Assembly: GCF_004348895.1 (NCBI RefSeq)
Contig: NZ_RRZK01000007.1
Coordinates: 248,001-312,000, forward strand
Source: Pseudomonas vancouverensis
Lineage (GTDB): Bacteria; Pseudomonadota; Gammaproteobacteria; Pseudomonadales; Pseudomonadaceae
Reading direction: 5' to 3'
Length of the DNA: 64,000 nucleotides
Shown here piece after piece: positions 1 to 9,664 of this stretch. The notes beneath the pieces were generated by a model that saw only the letters and a program-made list of their open reading frames with translations, was not told where the DNA came from and did not search any database. Position numbers and translations under genes: made by a program. Numbering within the stretch: the first letter of the stretch is position 1; every line of letters begins with the position of its first letter.

Positions 1-110
1 TATCTGGTGGGACTCAATGATTCACGCCGGGCGCCTTGGGCCCAATAGCCAATCCACAGACTTCCAGACACCACAAATCCCACTTTGATTTTGTGGGAGA
101 CCAGAAACAA

Positions 111-143
111 AAACGCCCCGATCAATGATCGGGGCGTTTTTTT
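111..143 (-). terminator. rho-independent terminator of rpoH
   Basis: A GC-rich inverted repeat (cgccccgatc / gatcggggcg) with a short loop is flanked by A and T runs. It lies just after the rpoH stop codon in the direction of rpoH transcription. The flanking A and T tracts would let it act on both strands. Confidence 0.85.
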
Positions 144-159
144 ATTGCCTGTCGTGCGG

Positions 160-1014
160 TTATGCAGCGATCGACAACTTGAGCTTGTTCATCGCGCTTT
201 TCTCAAGCTGGCGAATACGCTCGGCCGACACGTTGTACTTCTGCGCCAGGTCATGCAGCGTGGCTTTTTCTTCTGCCAGCCAGCGCTGGTAGAGGATGTC
301 ACGACTGCGGTCGTCCAGCACTTCCAGCGCTTCGTGCAGGTTGTGGTTGGAGTTGTCGCTCCAGTCGGCATCTTCCAGTTGACGCGCCGGGTCATACCGG
401 TGGTCTTCCAGGTAATTGGCTGGCGACTGGAATGCACTGTCGTCGTCCGCTTCGGCAGCCGGATCGAACGCCATGTCATGGCCAGTCAGGCGGCTTTCCA
501 TCTCGCGCACTTCCCGCGGCTCAACGCCCAGGCTTTCCGCCACGCGATGGACTTCCTCGTTGTTCAACCAGGCCAGGCGTTTCTTCTGACTGCGCAGGTT
601 GAAGAACAGCTTGCGCTGGGCCTTGGTGGTCGCCACTTTCACGATGCGCCAGTTGCGCAGGATGAATTCGTGGATTTCCGCCTTGATCCAGTGCACGGCA
701 AAAGAGACCAGGCGCACACCCATTTCCGGGTTGAAGCGTTTCACGGCCTTCATCAGGCCAACGTTGCCTTCCTGGATCAGGTCAGCCTGAGCCAGACCGT
801 AGCCGGAATAGCTACGGGCGATATGTACGACAAAACGCAGGTGGGCGAGCACCATCTGCCGAGCCGCCCCCAGATCCTGCTCATAATAGAGACTCTCGGC
901 CAGTTCACGCTCCTGCTCCGGCGACAGCAATGGAATGCTGTTGACGGTGTGCACATAGGCCTCCAGGTTCGCACCCGGGACCAGAGCATATGCAGGTTGC
1001 AAAGAATTGGTCAT
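160..1014 (-). CDS. rpoH: RNA polymerase sigma-32 factor (heat shock)
   Basis: Heat-shock sigma factor that directs RNA polymerase to chaperone and protease promoters. From the Met at 1014 the protein has 284 residues, the usual Pseudomonas RpoH length. Seen: region 2 with the core-binding and -10 helices (about residues 50-120, including [17 protein letters not shown]), the diagnostic RpoH box QRKLFFNLR at about 133-141, and region 4 helix-turn-helix at the C-terminus ([19 protein letters not shown]). The frame stays open upstream to 1101, but the start at 1014 has a good GGAGG about 10 nt before it and gives the family N-terminus. It lies downstream of ftsX in the same direction with a 120-bp gap, as in other gammaproteobacteria, and probably has its own promoters there. 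Confidence 0.97.
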   Translation of the reverse strand: MTNSLQPAYALVPGANLEAYVHTVNSIPLLSPEQERELAESLYYEQDLGAARQMVLAHLRFVVHIARSYSGYGLAQADLIQEGNVGLMKAVKRFNPEMGVRLVSFAVHWIKAEIHEFILRNWRIVKVATTKAQRKLFFNLRSQKKRLAWLNNEEVHRVAESLGVEPREVREMESRLTGHDMAFDPAAEADDDSAFQSPANYLEDHRYDPARQLEDADWSDNSNHNLHEALEVLDDRSRDILYQRWLAEEKATLHDLAQKYNVSAERIRQLEKSAMNKLKLSIAA

Positions 1015-1134
1015 ACGAAAAAACCTCCGACTTACAAACTCGTGCAGTTCAGCACTGCGAAAATTGACCGGAAACCGAAGAACAAGTTCCCTAAAACCCA
1101 TAACTGCTGAAAGGTCAATACGAGCAAAATGATA

Positions 1135-2157
1135 CTACTTAGGCGCAAGCTCCCTCAGGTGGCGAGCGACTGCAATCCATGCACCGATATACCCCAACAG
1201 CACCGCGCCAAGCAAGAGAGACAGACCGTCGGCAACCGGCACGCCCGCCAGGGCAAAATCGCTACCGTACAAACCTGCCAGCCCTACCACGGCGTCGTTC
1301 AGCCAGTTCAGGCCAAACGCGAGCACGCCCCAAGACAGAATCCCCGCACCGAAGCCATACAACGCGCCCATATACAGGAAGGGCCTGCGTACATAGCTGT
1401 CCGTGCCGCCGACCAGTTTAATCACTTCTATCTCTGTGCGGCGGTTTTCAATATGAAGACGAATGGTATTGCCTATCACCAAAAGTAATGCAGAAACCAG
1501 AAGCACGGTCAGACCGAAGACAAAGCGGTCACCCAGCTTGAGGATGGCTGCCAGACGCTCGACCCAGACTAGATCAAGTTGCGCCTGTTGTACCTTGGGC
1601 AGCTCGGATAGTTTTTGTCTTAATGCTTCAAGCGCCGGCTTGTCGACTTCGTTCGGCGTCACCAGAACCACGCCCGGCAAGGGGTTCTCCGGCAATTCCT
1701 TGAGCGCCTCGCCCAGCCCGGACTGCTGCTGGAACTCTTCCAGCGCCTGTTCGCGACCGACATATTCGGCATCGGCAACACCCGGCATCTTCTTGATCTG
1801 TTCGCGCAAGGCTTCGCCTTCAACCGGCTTGGCTTCAAGATCCAGGTACAGGGAAATCTGCGCCGCACGCTGCCAGGAACCACCCAGGCGCTCGACGTTA
1901 CTTAGCAAAAGTGACAGCCCCATGGGCAAACTCAATGCGACCGCCATCACCATGCAGGTGAAAAAACTGCCGATCGGCTGCTTGCCCAGACGGCGCAGGC
2001 TGTCCACCAGGCTGGCGCGATGACTTTCGATCCAGGCACGGAACAACGTGGCAAAGTCCGGCCCGTCGTCATCGTCGTGTTTTTTCTTCTGTGGCTGCGG
2101 ATCGGCGGCTTTCGGCGCCACGCGCTCGGAAACCTTCGGACTGCGGGTAGCACTCAT
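1135..2157 (-). CDS. ftsX: cell division protein FtsX, ABC-transporter-like permease
   Basis: Membrane partner of FtsE. In the divisome the FtsEX complex couples ATP hydrolysis to activation of septal peptidoglycan amidases through their activators. 340 residues. Seen: a charged, Lys/Asp-rich cytoplasmic N-terminus, a first membrane helix (FFTCMVMAVALSLPMGLSLL), a periplasmic domain of about 110 residues with the PLPGVVLV segment, then three more hydrophobic helices in the C-terminal half (FtsX permease fold). Its ATG overlaps the ftsE stop by 4 bp, so the two are translationally coupled. Third gene of ftsY-ftsE-ftsX. Confidence 0.96.
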   Translation of the reverse strand: MSATRSPKVSERVAPKAADPQPQKKKHDDDDGPDFATLFRAWIESHRASLVDSLRRLGKQPIGSFFTCMVMAVALSLPMGLSLLLSNVERLGGSWQRAAQISLYLDLEAKPVEGEALREQIKKMPGVADAEYVGREQALEEFQQQSGLGEALKELPENPLPGVVLVTPNEVDKPALEALRQKLSELPKVQQAQLDLVWVERLAAILKLGDRFVFGLTVLLVSALLLVIGNTIRLHIENRRTEIEVIKLVGGTDSYVRRPFLYMGALYGFGAGILSWGVLAFGLNWLNDAVVGLAGLYGSDFALAGVPVADGLSLLLGAVLLGYIGAWIAVARHLRELAPK

Positions 2158-2825
2158 ACGCCGGCCTCCCCGTCGCCGATCAATCGACCACGTTGCAGGG
2201 TCAACATGCGGTGGCGCATGCGCGCGATCAGGGCCAGGTCGTGACTGGCAATCAGCACGCTGGTACCCAGGCGGTTGATGTCTTCGAACACACCCATGAT
2301 CTCGGCCGCCAGACGCGGGTCGAGGTTACCGGTCGGCTCGTCCGCCAGCAGCAAGGCCGGACGATGGACGATGGCCCGGGCGATGCCGACGCGCTGTTGC
2401 TGACCGGTGGACAGGTCACCCGGGTACAGGTCGGTCTTGTCCGAGAGCGCCACGCGCTCCAGGGCCGAGTCGACGCGCTTGGCGATCTCGGCCTTGGACA
2501 GGCCGAGGATCTGCAACGGCAGCGCGACGTTGTTGAACACCGTGCGATCGAACAGCAACTGGTGATTCTGGAACACCACGCCGATTTGCCGGCGCAGGAA
2601 CGGAATCTGCGCGTTGCTGATGGTGCTCAGGTCTTGCCCGGCCAGCAGCAATTTGCCGCTGGTCGGGCGCTCCATCGCCAGTAGCAACCGCAACAATGTG
2701 CTTTTACCGGCGCCGGAATGGCCGGTGACAAACAGAAACTCGCCACGACGGACTCGAAAGCTCAGCTCATGCAAGCCGACGTGACCGTTCGGGTAGCGTT
2801 TACCGACCTGTTCGAAACGAATCAT
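2154..2825 (-). CDS. ftsE: cell division ATP-binding protein FtsE
   Basis: ATPase subunit of the FtsEX divisome complex, at the inner face of the cytoplasmic membrane. 223 residues, the normal family length. Seen: Walker A GHSGAGKST, Q-loop region VVFQNHQLL, ABC signature LSTGQQQRVGIARA, Walker B LLLADEPTGNLD and the switch His in LIASHD. The start overlaps the ftsY stop by 4 bp and the end overlaps ftsX by 4 bp, so the three genes form one tight operon. Confidence 0.97.
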   Translation of the reverse strand: MIRFEQVGKRYPNGHVGLHELSFRVRRGEFLFVTGHSGAGKSTLLRLLLAMERPTSGKLLLAGQDLSTISNAQIPFLRRQIGVVFQNHQLLFDRTVFNNVALPLQILGLSKAEIAKRVDSALERVALSDKTDLYPGDLSTGQQQRVGIARAIVHRPALLLADEPTGNLDPRLAAEIMGVFEDINRLGTSVLIASHDLALIARMRHRMLTLQRGRLIGDGEAGV

Positions 2826-4294
2826 GAACGCTCCCGCTCGGCAAACAATGCCTGGACAAAGGGTTCTGCTTCAAAGGTACGCAAATCATCGATGCCCTCG
2901 CCGACACCGATGTAGCGAATCGGCAAGCCGAACTGCTTGGCCAGGGCGAAAATCACCCCACCCTTTGCGGTGCCGTCGAGTTTGGTCAATGCCAGGCCCG
3001 TCAGTTCGACAGTCTGGTTGAATTGCTTGGCCTGGTTGATGGCGTTCTGACCAGTGCCCGCGTCGAGCACCAGCAGTACTTCGTGCGGCGCGTCGGCATC
3101 AAGCTTGCCGATAACCCGGCGCACCTTTTTCAGCTCTTCCATCAGGTTGTCTTTGGTGTGCAGGCGACCGGCGGTGTCGGCGATCAACACGTCGATGCCA
3201 CGCGCCTTGGCGGCCTGAACGGCATCGAAGATCACCGAGGCCGAGTCGGCGCCGGTGTGCTGGGCGATGACCGGGATCTTGTTGCGCTCGCCCCAGACCT
3301 GCAGTTGCTCCACCGCGGCGGCGCGGAAAGTGTCACCCGCAGCCAGCATGACCTTCTTGCCTTCCAGCTGCAGCTTCTTCGCCAGCTTGCCGATGGTGGT
3401 GGTTTTACCGGCACCGTTGACGCCAACCACCAAAATCACGAACGGCTTGTTCTGCGAAGTGATTTTCAGCGGCTGCTCGACCGGTTTGAGCATCGCCGCC
3501 AGTTCGGCTTGCAGGGACTTATACAGCGCATCAGCGTCAGCCAGCTCTTTGCGCGCAACCTTCTGGGTCAGGCGCTGGATGATCACCGAGGTCGCCTCGA
3601 CGCCGACGTCTGCGGTCAGCAAACGGGTTTCGAGGTCTTCGAGCAACTCGTCGTCGATGGCCTTCTTGCCCAGGAACAGGCTGGCCATGCCTTCGCCAAT
3701 GCTGGCACTGGTCTTGGACAGGCCCTGCTTGAGGCGGGCGAAGAAACCAGCTTTGGTTTCTTCGATACGGACGGGTTCGACGGGCGCGTCAACAGGCGTG
3801 ACGACGGGGACGGGGGCAGGCGCTTGAACGATGGGTGCCACGGGAGCCACGACCACAGGAGCAACAGGCTGCTCGATCACGGGTGCGGGCTCAACAACCG
3901 GCTCGACCACCGCCGCCTGAACGGGCGTCACCGCCGGAATCGGCGGCGTCACATGGGGCGCCAGATCATCTTCGACCAGCGCTACCGGCTCTTCTGCCAC
4001 CGGCAAGGTCAGCCATGGCTTGGCAGCGGGGGCCTCCTGCGGGGTTTCGACCACCACCTCAGCAGCTGGCTCGGCTACAGCCTCGACGGCAGGCTGCAGA
4101 ACTGGCTCGGCAATCGGCAGGACAACTGGCGCGGGCGTTTCTTCTATAGCAGGAGCAGGTGCCGGCGCGGGCTCGGCAATCGGTTGTGGCTGTTCGACAA
4201 CGGGTTCCTGCGGCTTTTTGCGCAGCCATCCGAACAGGCTTTTTTTCTCGCCAGCCGCAGCTGGGGTCTTCTTGTCGTCGTTGGAACCAAACAT
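2822..4294 (-). CDS. ftsY: signal recognition particle receptor FtsY
   Basis: GTPase that docks ribosome-SRP complexes at the membrane for co-translational insertion of membrane proteins. 490 residues. The first 170 or so form the variable A domain: a short basic start, then low-complexity Pro/Ala/Val/Glu repeats. The conserved NG domain follows: N-domain helices (about 185-275), G1 VGVNGAGKTTTIGKLA, the DTFRAAA insertion-box region, G3 DTAGRLHTKDNLMEEL and G4 TKLDGTAKGG. First gene of the ftsY-ftsE-ftsX operon and divergent from the M16 protease genes across a 344-bp gap. Confidence 0.97.
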   Translation of the reverse strand: MFGSNDDKKTPAAAGEKKSLFGWLRKKPQEPVVEQPQPIAEPAPAPAPAIEETPAPVVLPIAEPVLQPAVEAVAEPAAEVVVETPQEAPAAKPWLTLPVAEEPVALVEDDLAPHVTPPIPAVTPVQAAVVEPVVEPAPVIEQPVAPVVVAPVAPIVQAPAPVPVVTPVDAPVEPVRIEETKAGFFARLKQGLSKTSASIGEGMASLFLGKKAIDDELLEDLETRLLTADVGVEATSVIIQRLTQKVARKELADADALYKSLQAELAAMLKPVEQPLKITSQNKPFVILVVGVNGAGKTTTIGKLAKKLQLEGKKVMLAAGDTFRAAAVEQLQVWGERNKIPVIAQHTGADSASVIFDAVQAAKARGIDVLIADTAGRLHTKDNLMEELKKVRRVIGKLDADAPHEVLLVLDAGTGQNAINQAKQFNQTVELTGLALTKLDGTAKGGVIFALAKQFGLPIRYIGVGEGIDDLRTFEAEPFVQALFAERERS

Positions 4295-4638
4295 GGGGGA
4301 CGGCTATCTCACGGTAGCGACGCGCCAATGGCGCCCCGGCAAATAAAAATTCGATGCAGAACAGACTGCAATTGCTCCAGCTTGTTCACGCGCAACATTT
4401 TGTCGAGGAGCCCAAAGACGCCTCAAAGGTCGACTAATACGATGGACTGGAACGGCATCGTCGGCGAAAACGCAGAGTTTAGCTGACAAACTCAAAGCTA
4501 ATGCCGGTAACCCATACAACCTTCCGGCCGATCAAAGGCCTGATAGGCGTGGCCGCCAGTAAAACGGATCAGTATCCTAGCACCTCCTCGCCCGCCTAGG
4601 CTAAGACCAAGCGGGCAGCCCAACAGGTTTAAAAACGA
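4295..4638. other. divergent intergenic region between ftsY and the M16 protease genes
   Basis: 344 bp between divergently transcribed ftsY and the first M16 gene, with no convincing ORF. It should hold both promoters. I could not pick a clear -35/-10 pair with confidence. A short palindromic stretch with CCTAG/CTAGG ends lies near 4574-4601. Confidence 0.5.
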
Positions 4639-5994
4639 ATGAATGCTCTAGCCCGCCGCGCTGCCGGCCTGCTGCTCAGCACAGTTTGCCTCCCCCTTTC
4701 GGCCCTGGCTGCCGACCCGCAACCCACTCACGAATTCACCCTGGACAACGGTCTGAAGGTGATCGTGCGCGAAGACCATCGCGCGCCCGTAGTGGTATCC
4801 CAGGTCTGGTATAAGGTCGGCTCCAGTTATGAGACCCCTGGCCAGACCGGCCTGTCCCATGCGCTGGAACACATGATGTTCAAGGGCAGCGAGAAGGTCG
4901 GGCCTGGCGAGGCTTCGTTGATCCTGCGCGACCTCGGTGCCGAAGAGAACGCCTTCACCAGCGACGATTTCACCGCCTACTACCAGGTGCTGGCCCGTGA
5001 TCGCCTGGGCGTGGCCTTCGAACTGGAAGCCGACCGCATGGCCAATCTGCGCCTGCCGGCCGACGAGTTCGCCAAGGAAATCGAAGTCATCAAGGAAGAG
5101 CGCCGCCTGCGCACCGACGACAAGCCGATGTCCAAGGCCTACGAGCGCTTCAAGGCGATGGCCTACCCGGCCAGCGGCTACCACACGCCGACCATCGGCT
5201 GGATGGCCGACCTTGACCGCATGAATGTCGAAGAGCTGCGTCACTGGTACAAATCCTGGTACGTACCGAACAACGCCACGCTAGTGGTGGTCGGCGACGT
5301 CACCCCGGACGAAGTGAAAGCCCTTGCCCAACGCTACTTCGGCCCGATCGCGAAACGCGATGTGCCGCCAGCGAAAAAACCGCTGGAACTGGCTGAACCG
5401 GGCGAGCGCCAGATCACCCTGCACGTGCAGACCCAACTGCCGAGCCTGATGCTGGCTTTCAACGTGCCAAGCATTGCTACAGCTGAAGACAAACGCATGG
5501 TCAATGCCCTGCGCCTGATCTCGGCACTGCTTGATGGCGGCTACAGTGGACGCATTCCGACACAGCTGGAGCGCGGCGAAGAGCTGGTGTCCGGCGGTTC
5601 GGCAAGCTACGACGCCTACACCCGCGGCGACAGCCTGTTCACCTTGTCGGCCACACCGAACACCCAGAAACACAAAACCATCGCCCAGGCCGAAGCCGGG
5701 TTGTGGAAGCTGCTCGATCAACTGAAAACCACCGCACCCACCACCGAAGAACTGGAGCGCATGCGGGCACAGGTCATCGCCGGCCTGGTGTACGAGCGAG
5801 ACTCGATCACCAGCCAGGCTTCGGCCATTGGCCAACTGGAAACCGTCGGCCTGTCTTGGAAGCTGATGGACACTGAACTGGCCGATCTGGAAAGCGTGAC
5901 CCCGCAAGACATCCAGGCCGCCGCCAAACTGTATTTCACTCGCGAACGTCTCAGCGTCGCCCATGTACTGCCTCTGGAGACGACTCATGAGTAA
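4639..5994 (+). CDS. secreted M16B zinc metallopeptidase (catalytic member of a pair)
   Basis: Pitrilysin/processing-peptidase-like protease, predicted periplasmic. 451 residues with a cleavable signal peptide (hydrophobic stretch, cut near ALAA at about residue 25). Seen: the inverted zinc motif HXXEH as HALEH (His74, Glu77, His78), with the third ligand about 76 residues on in KEERR (Glu153/154). The C-terminal M16 domain follows. It overlaps the next gene, a non-catalytic M16 partner, by 8 bp; such pairs usually form a heterodimeric protease. The true physiological substrate is not known to me. Confidence 0.93.
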   Translation: MNALARRAAGLLLSTVCLPLSALAADPQPTHEFTLDNGLKVIVREDHRAPVVVSQVWYKVGSSYETPGQTGLSHALEHMMFKGSEKVGPGEASLILRDLGAEENAFTSDDFTAYYQVLARDRLGVAFELEADRMANLRLPADEFAKEIEVIKEERRLRTDDKPMSKAYERFKAMAYPASGYHTPTIGWMADLDRMNVEELRHWYKSWYVPNNATLVVVGDVTPDEVKALAQRYFGPIAKRDVPPAKKPLELAEPGERQITLHVQTQLPSLMLAFNVPSIATAEDKRMVNALRLISALLDGGYSGRIPTQLERGEELVSGGSASYDAYTRGDSLFTLSATPNTQKHKTIAQAEAGLWKLLDQLKTTAPTTEELERMRAQVIAGLVYERDSITSQASAIGQLETVGLSWKLMDTELADLESVTPQDIQAAAKLYFTRERLSVAHVLPLETTHE

Positions 5995-7474
5995 GCGTCA
6001 ATCCCGTCTCGTCCTGACCGGCCTGCTCGCCGTCGCACTGATTGGTTCCGCCACGCTTTACCTCTCGCGCTCCGGTGAAACCAACGCCAGCGAAGCACTG
6101 GACAAGGCCAAGTCGAGTCAGAAACTGCAATCGCTGGCCGAACTCAACGGCAAGGCACCCGACCATCGCAAGCTGGACGTGCAGACCTGGAGTACCGCCG
6201 AGGGCACCAAGGTGCTGTTTGTCGAAGCCCATGAGCTGCCGATGTTCGACATGCGCCTGATCTTCGCCGCCGGCAGCAGCCAGGACGGCAATACACCGGG
6301 CCTGGCACTGCTGACCAACGCCATGCTCAACGAAGGCGTCGCCGGCAAGGACGTCGGCGCCATTGCCCAGGGCTTCGAAGGCCTGGGTGCCGATTTCGGT
6401 AATGGTGCTTACAAAGACATGGCCATCGCGTCGTTGCGCAGCCTCAGTGCCAAGGACAAACGCGAGCCGGCCCTGAAGCTGTTCGCCGAGGTCATCGGCA
6501 AGCCGACCTTCCCTGCCGATTCACTGGCCCGCATCAAGAACCAGATGCTCGCCGGTTTCGAATACCAGAAACAGAATCCCGGCAAGCTGGCCAGTCTCGA
6601 ACTGATGAACCGCCTGTACGGTGATCATCCGTATGCGCACTCCAGCGACGGTACGGCGAAAACCGTCCCGGCGATCACCTTGGCGCAACTACGTGCTTTC
6701 CACGAAAAGGCCTACGCAGCAGGCAACGTGGTGATCGCCCTGGTCGGCGACCTGTCCCGCGCGGAAGCCGAGGCTATTGCCGCACAGGTGTCTGGCGCCC
6801 TGCCAAAAGGCCCGGCCCTGGCAAAAATTGCTCAACCGAGCGAGCCGAAGGCCAGCGTCACGCACATCGAGTTCCCGTCCAAGCAAACCAACCTGATGCT
6901 CGCGCAACTGGGCATCGACCGCGACGACCCGGATTACGCCGCCCTGTCCATGGGCAACCAGATCCTCGGCGGTGGCGGTTTCGGTACCCGTCTGATGAGC
7001 GAGGTCCGCGAGAAACGCGGCCTGACCTATGGCGTATACTCCGGCTTTACGCCGATGCAGGTGCGTGGCCCGTTCATGATCAACCTGCAAACCCGCGCCG
7101 AGATGAGCGAAGGCACGTTGAAGCTGGTTCAGGATGTACTGGCCGATTACCTGAAAAACGGCCCGACCGAAAAAGAACTCGACGACGCCAAGCGCGAACT
7201 GGCCGGCAGCTTCCCGCTGTCCACCGCCAGCAACGCCGACATCGTCGGCCAACTGGGTGCCATCGGCTTCTATGACTTGCCGCTGAGTCACCTGGAAGAT
7301 TTCATGCAGCAATCCCAGGCGCTGACCGTTGAACAGGTCAAGGCCGCCATGAACAAACACCTGAGCACGGACAAAATGGTCATCGTCAGCGCTGGCCCGA
7401 CCGTGCCGCAAAAGCCGTTACCGGCCCCAACAGATAAACCTTCCGAGCAACCGCTCGGGGTTCCGGAGCATTAA
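5987..7474 (+). CDS. M16B peptidase-like partner, zinc site missing
   Basis: Second subunit of the M16 pair. I chose the ATG at 5987, which overlaps the previous stop by 8 bp, giving 495 residues. The frame is open from 5963. N-terminal membrane anchor or signal helix (LVLTGLLAVALIGSATLYL). Where the catalytic partner has HALEH, this protein has LLTNA (about 108-112), so it cannot bind zinc. The C-terminal half keeps the M16 substrate-side motif RGLTYGVYSGF. This is the usual division of labour in bacterial M16B heterodimers. The stop overlaps the rsmD start by one base (TAATG). Confidence 0.92.
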   Translation: MSKRQSRLVLTGLLAVALIGSATLYLSRSGETNASEALDKAKSSQKLQSLAELNGKAPDHRKLDVQTWSTAEGTKVLFVEAHELPMFDMRLIFAAGSSQDGNTPGLALLTNAMLNEGVAGKDVGAIAQGFEGLGADFGNGAYKDMAIASLRSLSAKDKREPALKLFAEVIGKPTFPADSLARIKNQMLAGFEYQKQNPGKLASLELMNRLYGDHPYAHSSDGTAKTVPAITLAQLRAFHEKAYAAGNVVIALVGDLSRAEAEAIAAQVSGALPKGPALAKIAQPSEPKASVTHIEFPSKQTNLMLAQLGIDRDDPDYAALSMGNQILGGGGFGTRLMSEVREKRGLTYGVYSGFTPMQVRGPFMINLQTRAEMSEGTLKLVQDVLADYLKNGPTEKELDDAKRELAGSFPLSTASNADIVGQLGAIGFYDLPLSHLEDFMQQSQALTVEQVKAAMNKHLSTDKMVIVSAGPTVPQKPLPAPTDKPSEQPLGVPEH

Positions 7475-8082
7475 TGGCCAGCCCAAAAAAACCTGCAAAA
7501 AACGTCCATAACGGCGTCAACCAACTGCGCATCATCGGCGGTGAGTGGCGCAGCCGGAAACTGAGCTTTCCCGACGCCCCGGGCCTGCGCCCGACGCCGG
7601 ACCGCGTGCGTGAAACCCTGTTCAACTGGCTCGCGCCTTACGTACCGGGCGCCAAGGTGCTCGATCCGTTCACCGGCAGCGGCGCGCTCTTTCTCGAAGC
7701 CCTGTCCCGTGGCGCTGCCATGGGTCAGGCGCTGGACGCCAGCAGCATCGCGGTGTCCAGCCTGAAAGAACACCTGGGCACGCTGCGTTGCAGCAACGGC
7801 CAGGTGCAGACCGCCGACGCCCTGCGCTATCTGGAAACCCAGACCGCCACGGCCTACGATCTGGTATTCCTCGACCCGCCGTTCAACCAGAACCTGTTGC
7901 CCGCCGTGTGCAAGTTGCTCGAAGAGCGCCAATGGCTGGCCGAAGACGCCTGGGTCTACACCGAAAGCGAATCCGCGCCTTCGACCCTGGGCTTGCCGGA
8001 AAACTGGCGTCTGCACCGGGAGCAAAAATCCGGGCGGGTGTACTACTCGTTGTGGCAACGAATCACCATCACTCTTTCCTGA
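7474..8082 (+). CDS. rsmD: 16S rRNA (guanine(966)-N2)-methyltransferase
   Basis: SAM-dependent methyltransferase acting on 16S rRNA G966 in the assembled 30S subunit. 202 residues, typical length. Seen: N-terminal RIIGGEWRSRKLSFP, motif I LDPFTGSGALFLEALSRGA and catalytic motif IV DLVFLDPPFNQN (DPPF, as in N2-guanine methylases). Coupled to the preceding M16 gene by a one-base stop/start overlap, an arrangement common in Pseudomonas. Confidence 0.95.
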   Translation: MASPKKPAKNVHNGVNQLRIIGGEWRSRKLSFPDAPGLRPTPDRVRETLFNWLAPYVPGAKVLDPFTGSGALFLEALSRGAAMGQALDASSIAVSSLKEHLGTLRCSNGQVQTADALRYLETQTATAYDLVFLDPPFNQNLLPAVCKLLEERQWLAEDAWVYTESESAPSTLGLPENWRLHREQKSGRVYYSLWQRITITLS

Positions 8083-8090
8083 AGGCTATT

Positions 8091-8113
8091 CGGGCAGATT
8101 AAATATCTGCCCG
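8091..8113 (+). terminator. possible terminator hairpin after rsmD
   Basis: A perfect 9-bp inverted repeat (cgggcagat / atctgcccg) with a 5-nt loop starts 9 bases after the rsmD stop. No clear T run follows, so it may only be an mRNA 3' end stabiliser or a weak terminator. Confidence 0.4.
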
Positions 8114-8224
8114 ACACTTCCAGCCTAATCAATATGCAACAAATACAACATAGATGCAGCCTTAACATTTAGTTCATTGTGAACTTGCGAACTTACTCGC
8201 ACGGACGCATGAGACTATTTACAA

Positions 8225-9511
8225 ATGGATAAATCAACAAACACGCAAACCCACTTATCAACTCACACATTTACGCTTGGCAATGGATTAAAAATCATTG
8301 TTCGCGAAGATCATCGCCGACCTCAGGTTTTTTCGACCGTTATCTACGCTGTCGGAGATAGCCACGAAAACTGTGAAGATCGAGGTCTGAGTACCCTCGC
8401 ATTCTGGTCGATGCTGCAGAACTCTGCAGAACAGAAGAAAATATTGGAAGGCCTCGGGGGCCAAATCCAAAACCTGAATGGTCCGGTAGCCATCAACGCC
8501 ATCACGCTTCCATCAGCAAACTTGCAAGTTGCATTTGAAGCCCATGCAAGGTTAATGACACACACTTTGACAGATAGCAAAATGCGCGAAAGCATTGAGA
8601 ATCTTATCTTGCGCCGTAAAAAGAACGCGCGCTTCGTTTCAGCCATTTCATTTAGCCCGGAACTTGAAGCCCTCATTGAAACCGGCTCCAGCACTTATAA
8701 ACCGGCGGTGGGTTTTATTGAGCAACTGGAGCAGTTGAGCCTGGAGAAAATCCGCGTCTGGCACCAGAGATGGTTTGGACCGAATAATGCGCTCTTGGTC
8801 GTTGCCGGCGACGTCACCGCCGACAAGGTCAAACAACTGGCTGAGGCGTATTTCGGTGGCATAGAGCGGGGTAACGTGCCTGACCGTCCGATTGTCCGGG
8901 GACAGCAAGAGCCTGGCTATCGACAGATCACCCAGCAAATGAATATCGAACGTCCCCTCATGCAAATCATCTTCAATACGCCTAGCCTGGCGACGACCAC
9001 CGATGTGCGCTCTGTCAGGGCCTTGGAGGTGTTAAGTGCGCTATTGTCTCATTGCGCCCCGGAGAGCCTGAGATCAACCAGCAAGCTGCCAGACACGATT
9101 TTCTGCAGCTTTCCTTTGGATAGTCGTAGTAATACTCGAATCAGTTTTGCATATGAATTCGAAGGCGATGCGATTGAAGCGGAAGCCGGTTTCTGGAGAC
9201 TGCTGGATCATGTCAAATACACCCTATTCTCCGACGAGGAAATAGGGCGAGCCGTCGAGACCCTTTGCAAGAATGAACTGGTCGCCTACGACACGCTTCA
9301 GGCGCAATCCATGGACCTTGGCTGGGCAGTCGCTCAAGGTACGTCCATCGATACCTGGGAAGCTAAAGTGGAACAGTTGCAGGACATAACGGCGAGCGAT
9401 ATCCAGCAGGCCGCTCAAATGCTGCTAAAACGAGAGCGTGCCAGCGTGGGGCATATGTTTCCCATGAAAGCGTCGAGCATTTCTGACTCTGCTACCGACT
9501 CCGTCACGTAG
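8225..9511 (+). CDS. degenerate M16-family paralogue without signal peptide or zinc ligands
   Basis: 428 residues, clearly homologous to the catalytic M16 protein at 4639-5994. Shared segments include FTLGNGLKIIVREDHRRP, the WHQRWFGPNNALLVVAGDVT region, and the ending ITASDIQQAAQMLLKRERASVGHMFP. Yet the HXXEH positions are Thr57, Phe60 and Trp61, and the third-ligand position reads LRR instead of EER. There is no signal peptide, so the product is probably cytoplasmic and not a protease. The upstream region is AT-rich and lacks a strong Shine-Dalgarno sequence. It may have a binding or scaffold role, or be a decaying duplicate, but an intact full-length frame argues for some function. It sits between rsmD and a YheT-like hydrolase. 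Confidence 0.8.
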   Translation: MDKSTNTQTHLSTHTFTLGNGLKIIVREDHRRPQVFSTVIYAVGDSHENCEDRGLSTLAFWSMLQNSAEQKKILEGLGGQIQNLNGPVAINAITLPSANLQVAFEAHARLMTHTLTDSKMRESIENLILRRKKNARFVSAISFSPELEALIETGSSTYKPAVGFIEQLEQLSLEKIRVWHQRWFGPNNALLVVAGDVTADKVKQLAEAYFGGIERGNVPDRPIVRGQQEPGYRQITQQMNIERPLMQIIFNTPSLATTTDVRSVRALEVLSALLSHCAPESLRSTSKLPDTIFCSFPLDSRSNTRISFAYEFEGDAIEAEAGFWRLLDHVKYTLFSDEEIGRAVETLCKNELVAYDTLQAQSMDLGWAVAQGTSIDTWEAKVEQLQDITASDIQQAAQMLLKRERASVGHMFPMKASSISDSATDSVT

Positions 9512-9664
9512 CCTTCAAATTCATCTGTTGCCGGCCACCATGAGAAATCCGGACACTTGCAAGTCATGTTGTGGCAACGTATGACAGAGATCGCCGGCTG
9601 ACCCACCGGCCTGAACAAGCGGCGCGCTTCCCTGCAAGCGCGTCGCGCTGCATCGAGAACCATC

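Noticed and set aside
1015-1134. ROSE- or FourU-type RNA thermometer before rpoH
   Set aside because: There is a U-rich stretch after the GGAGG, but I could not draw a convincing stem that hides the RBS.
3023-4486. 487-codon open frame on the plus strand opposite ftsY
   Set aside because: Antisense shadow of a high-GC gene; the repetitive translation mirrors the Pro/Ala/Glu repeats of FtsY and shows no domain.
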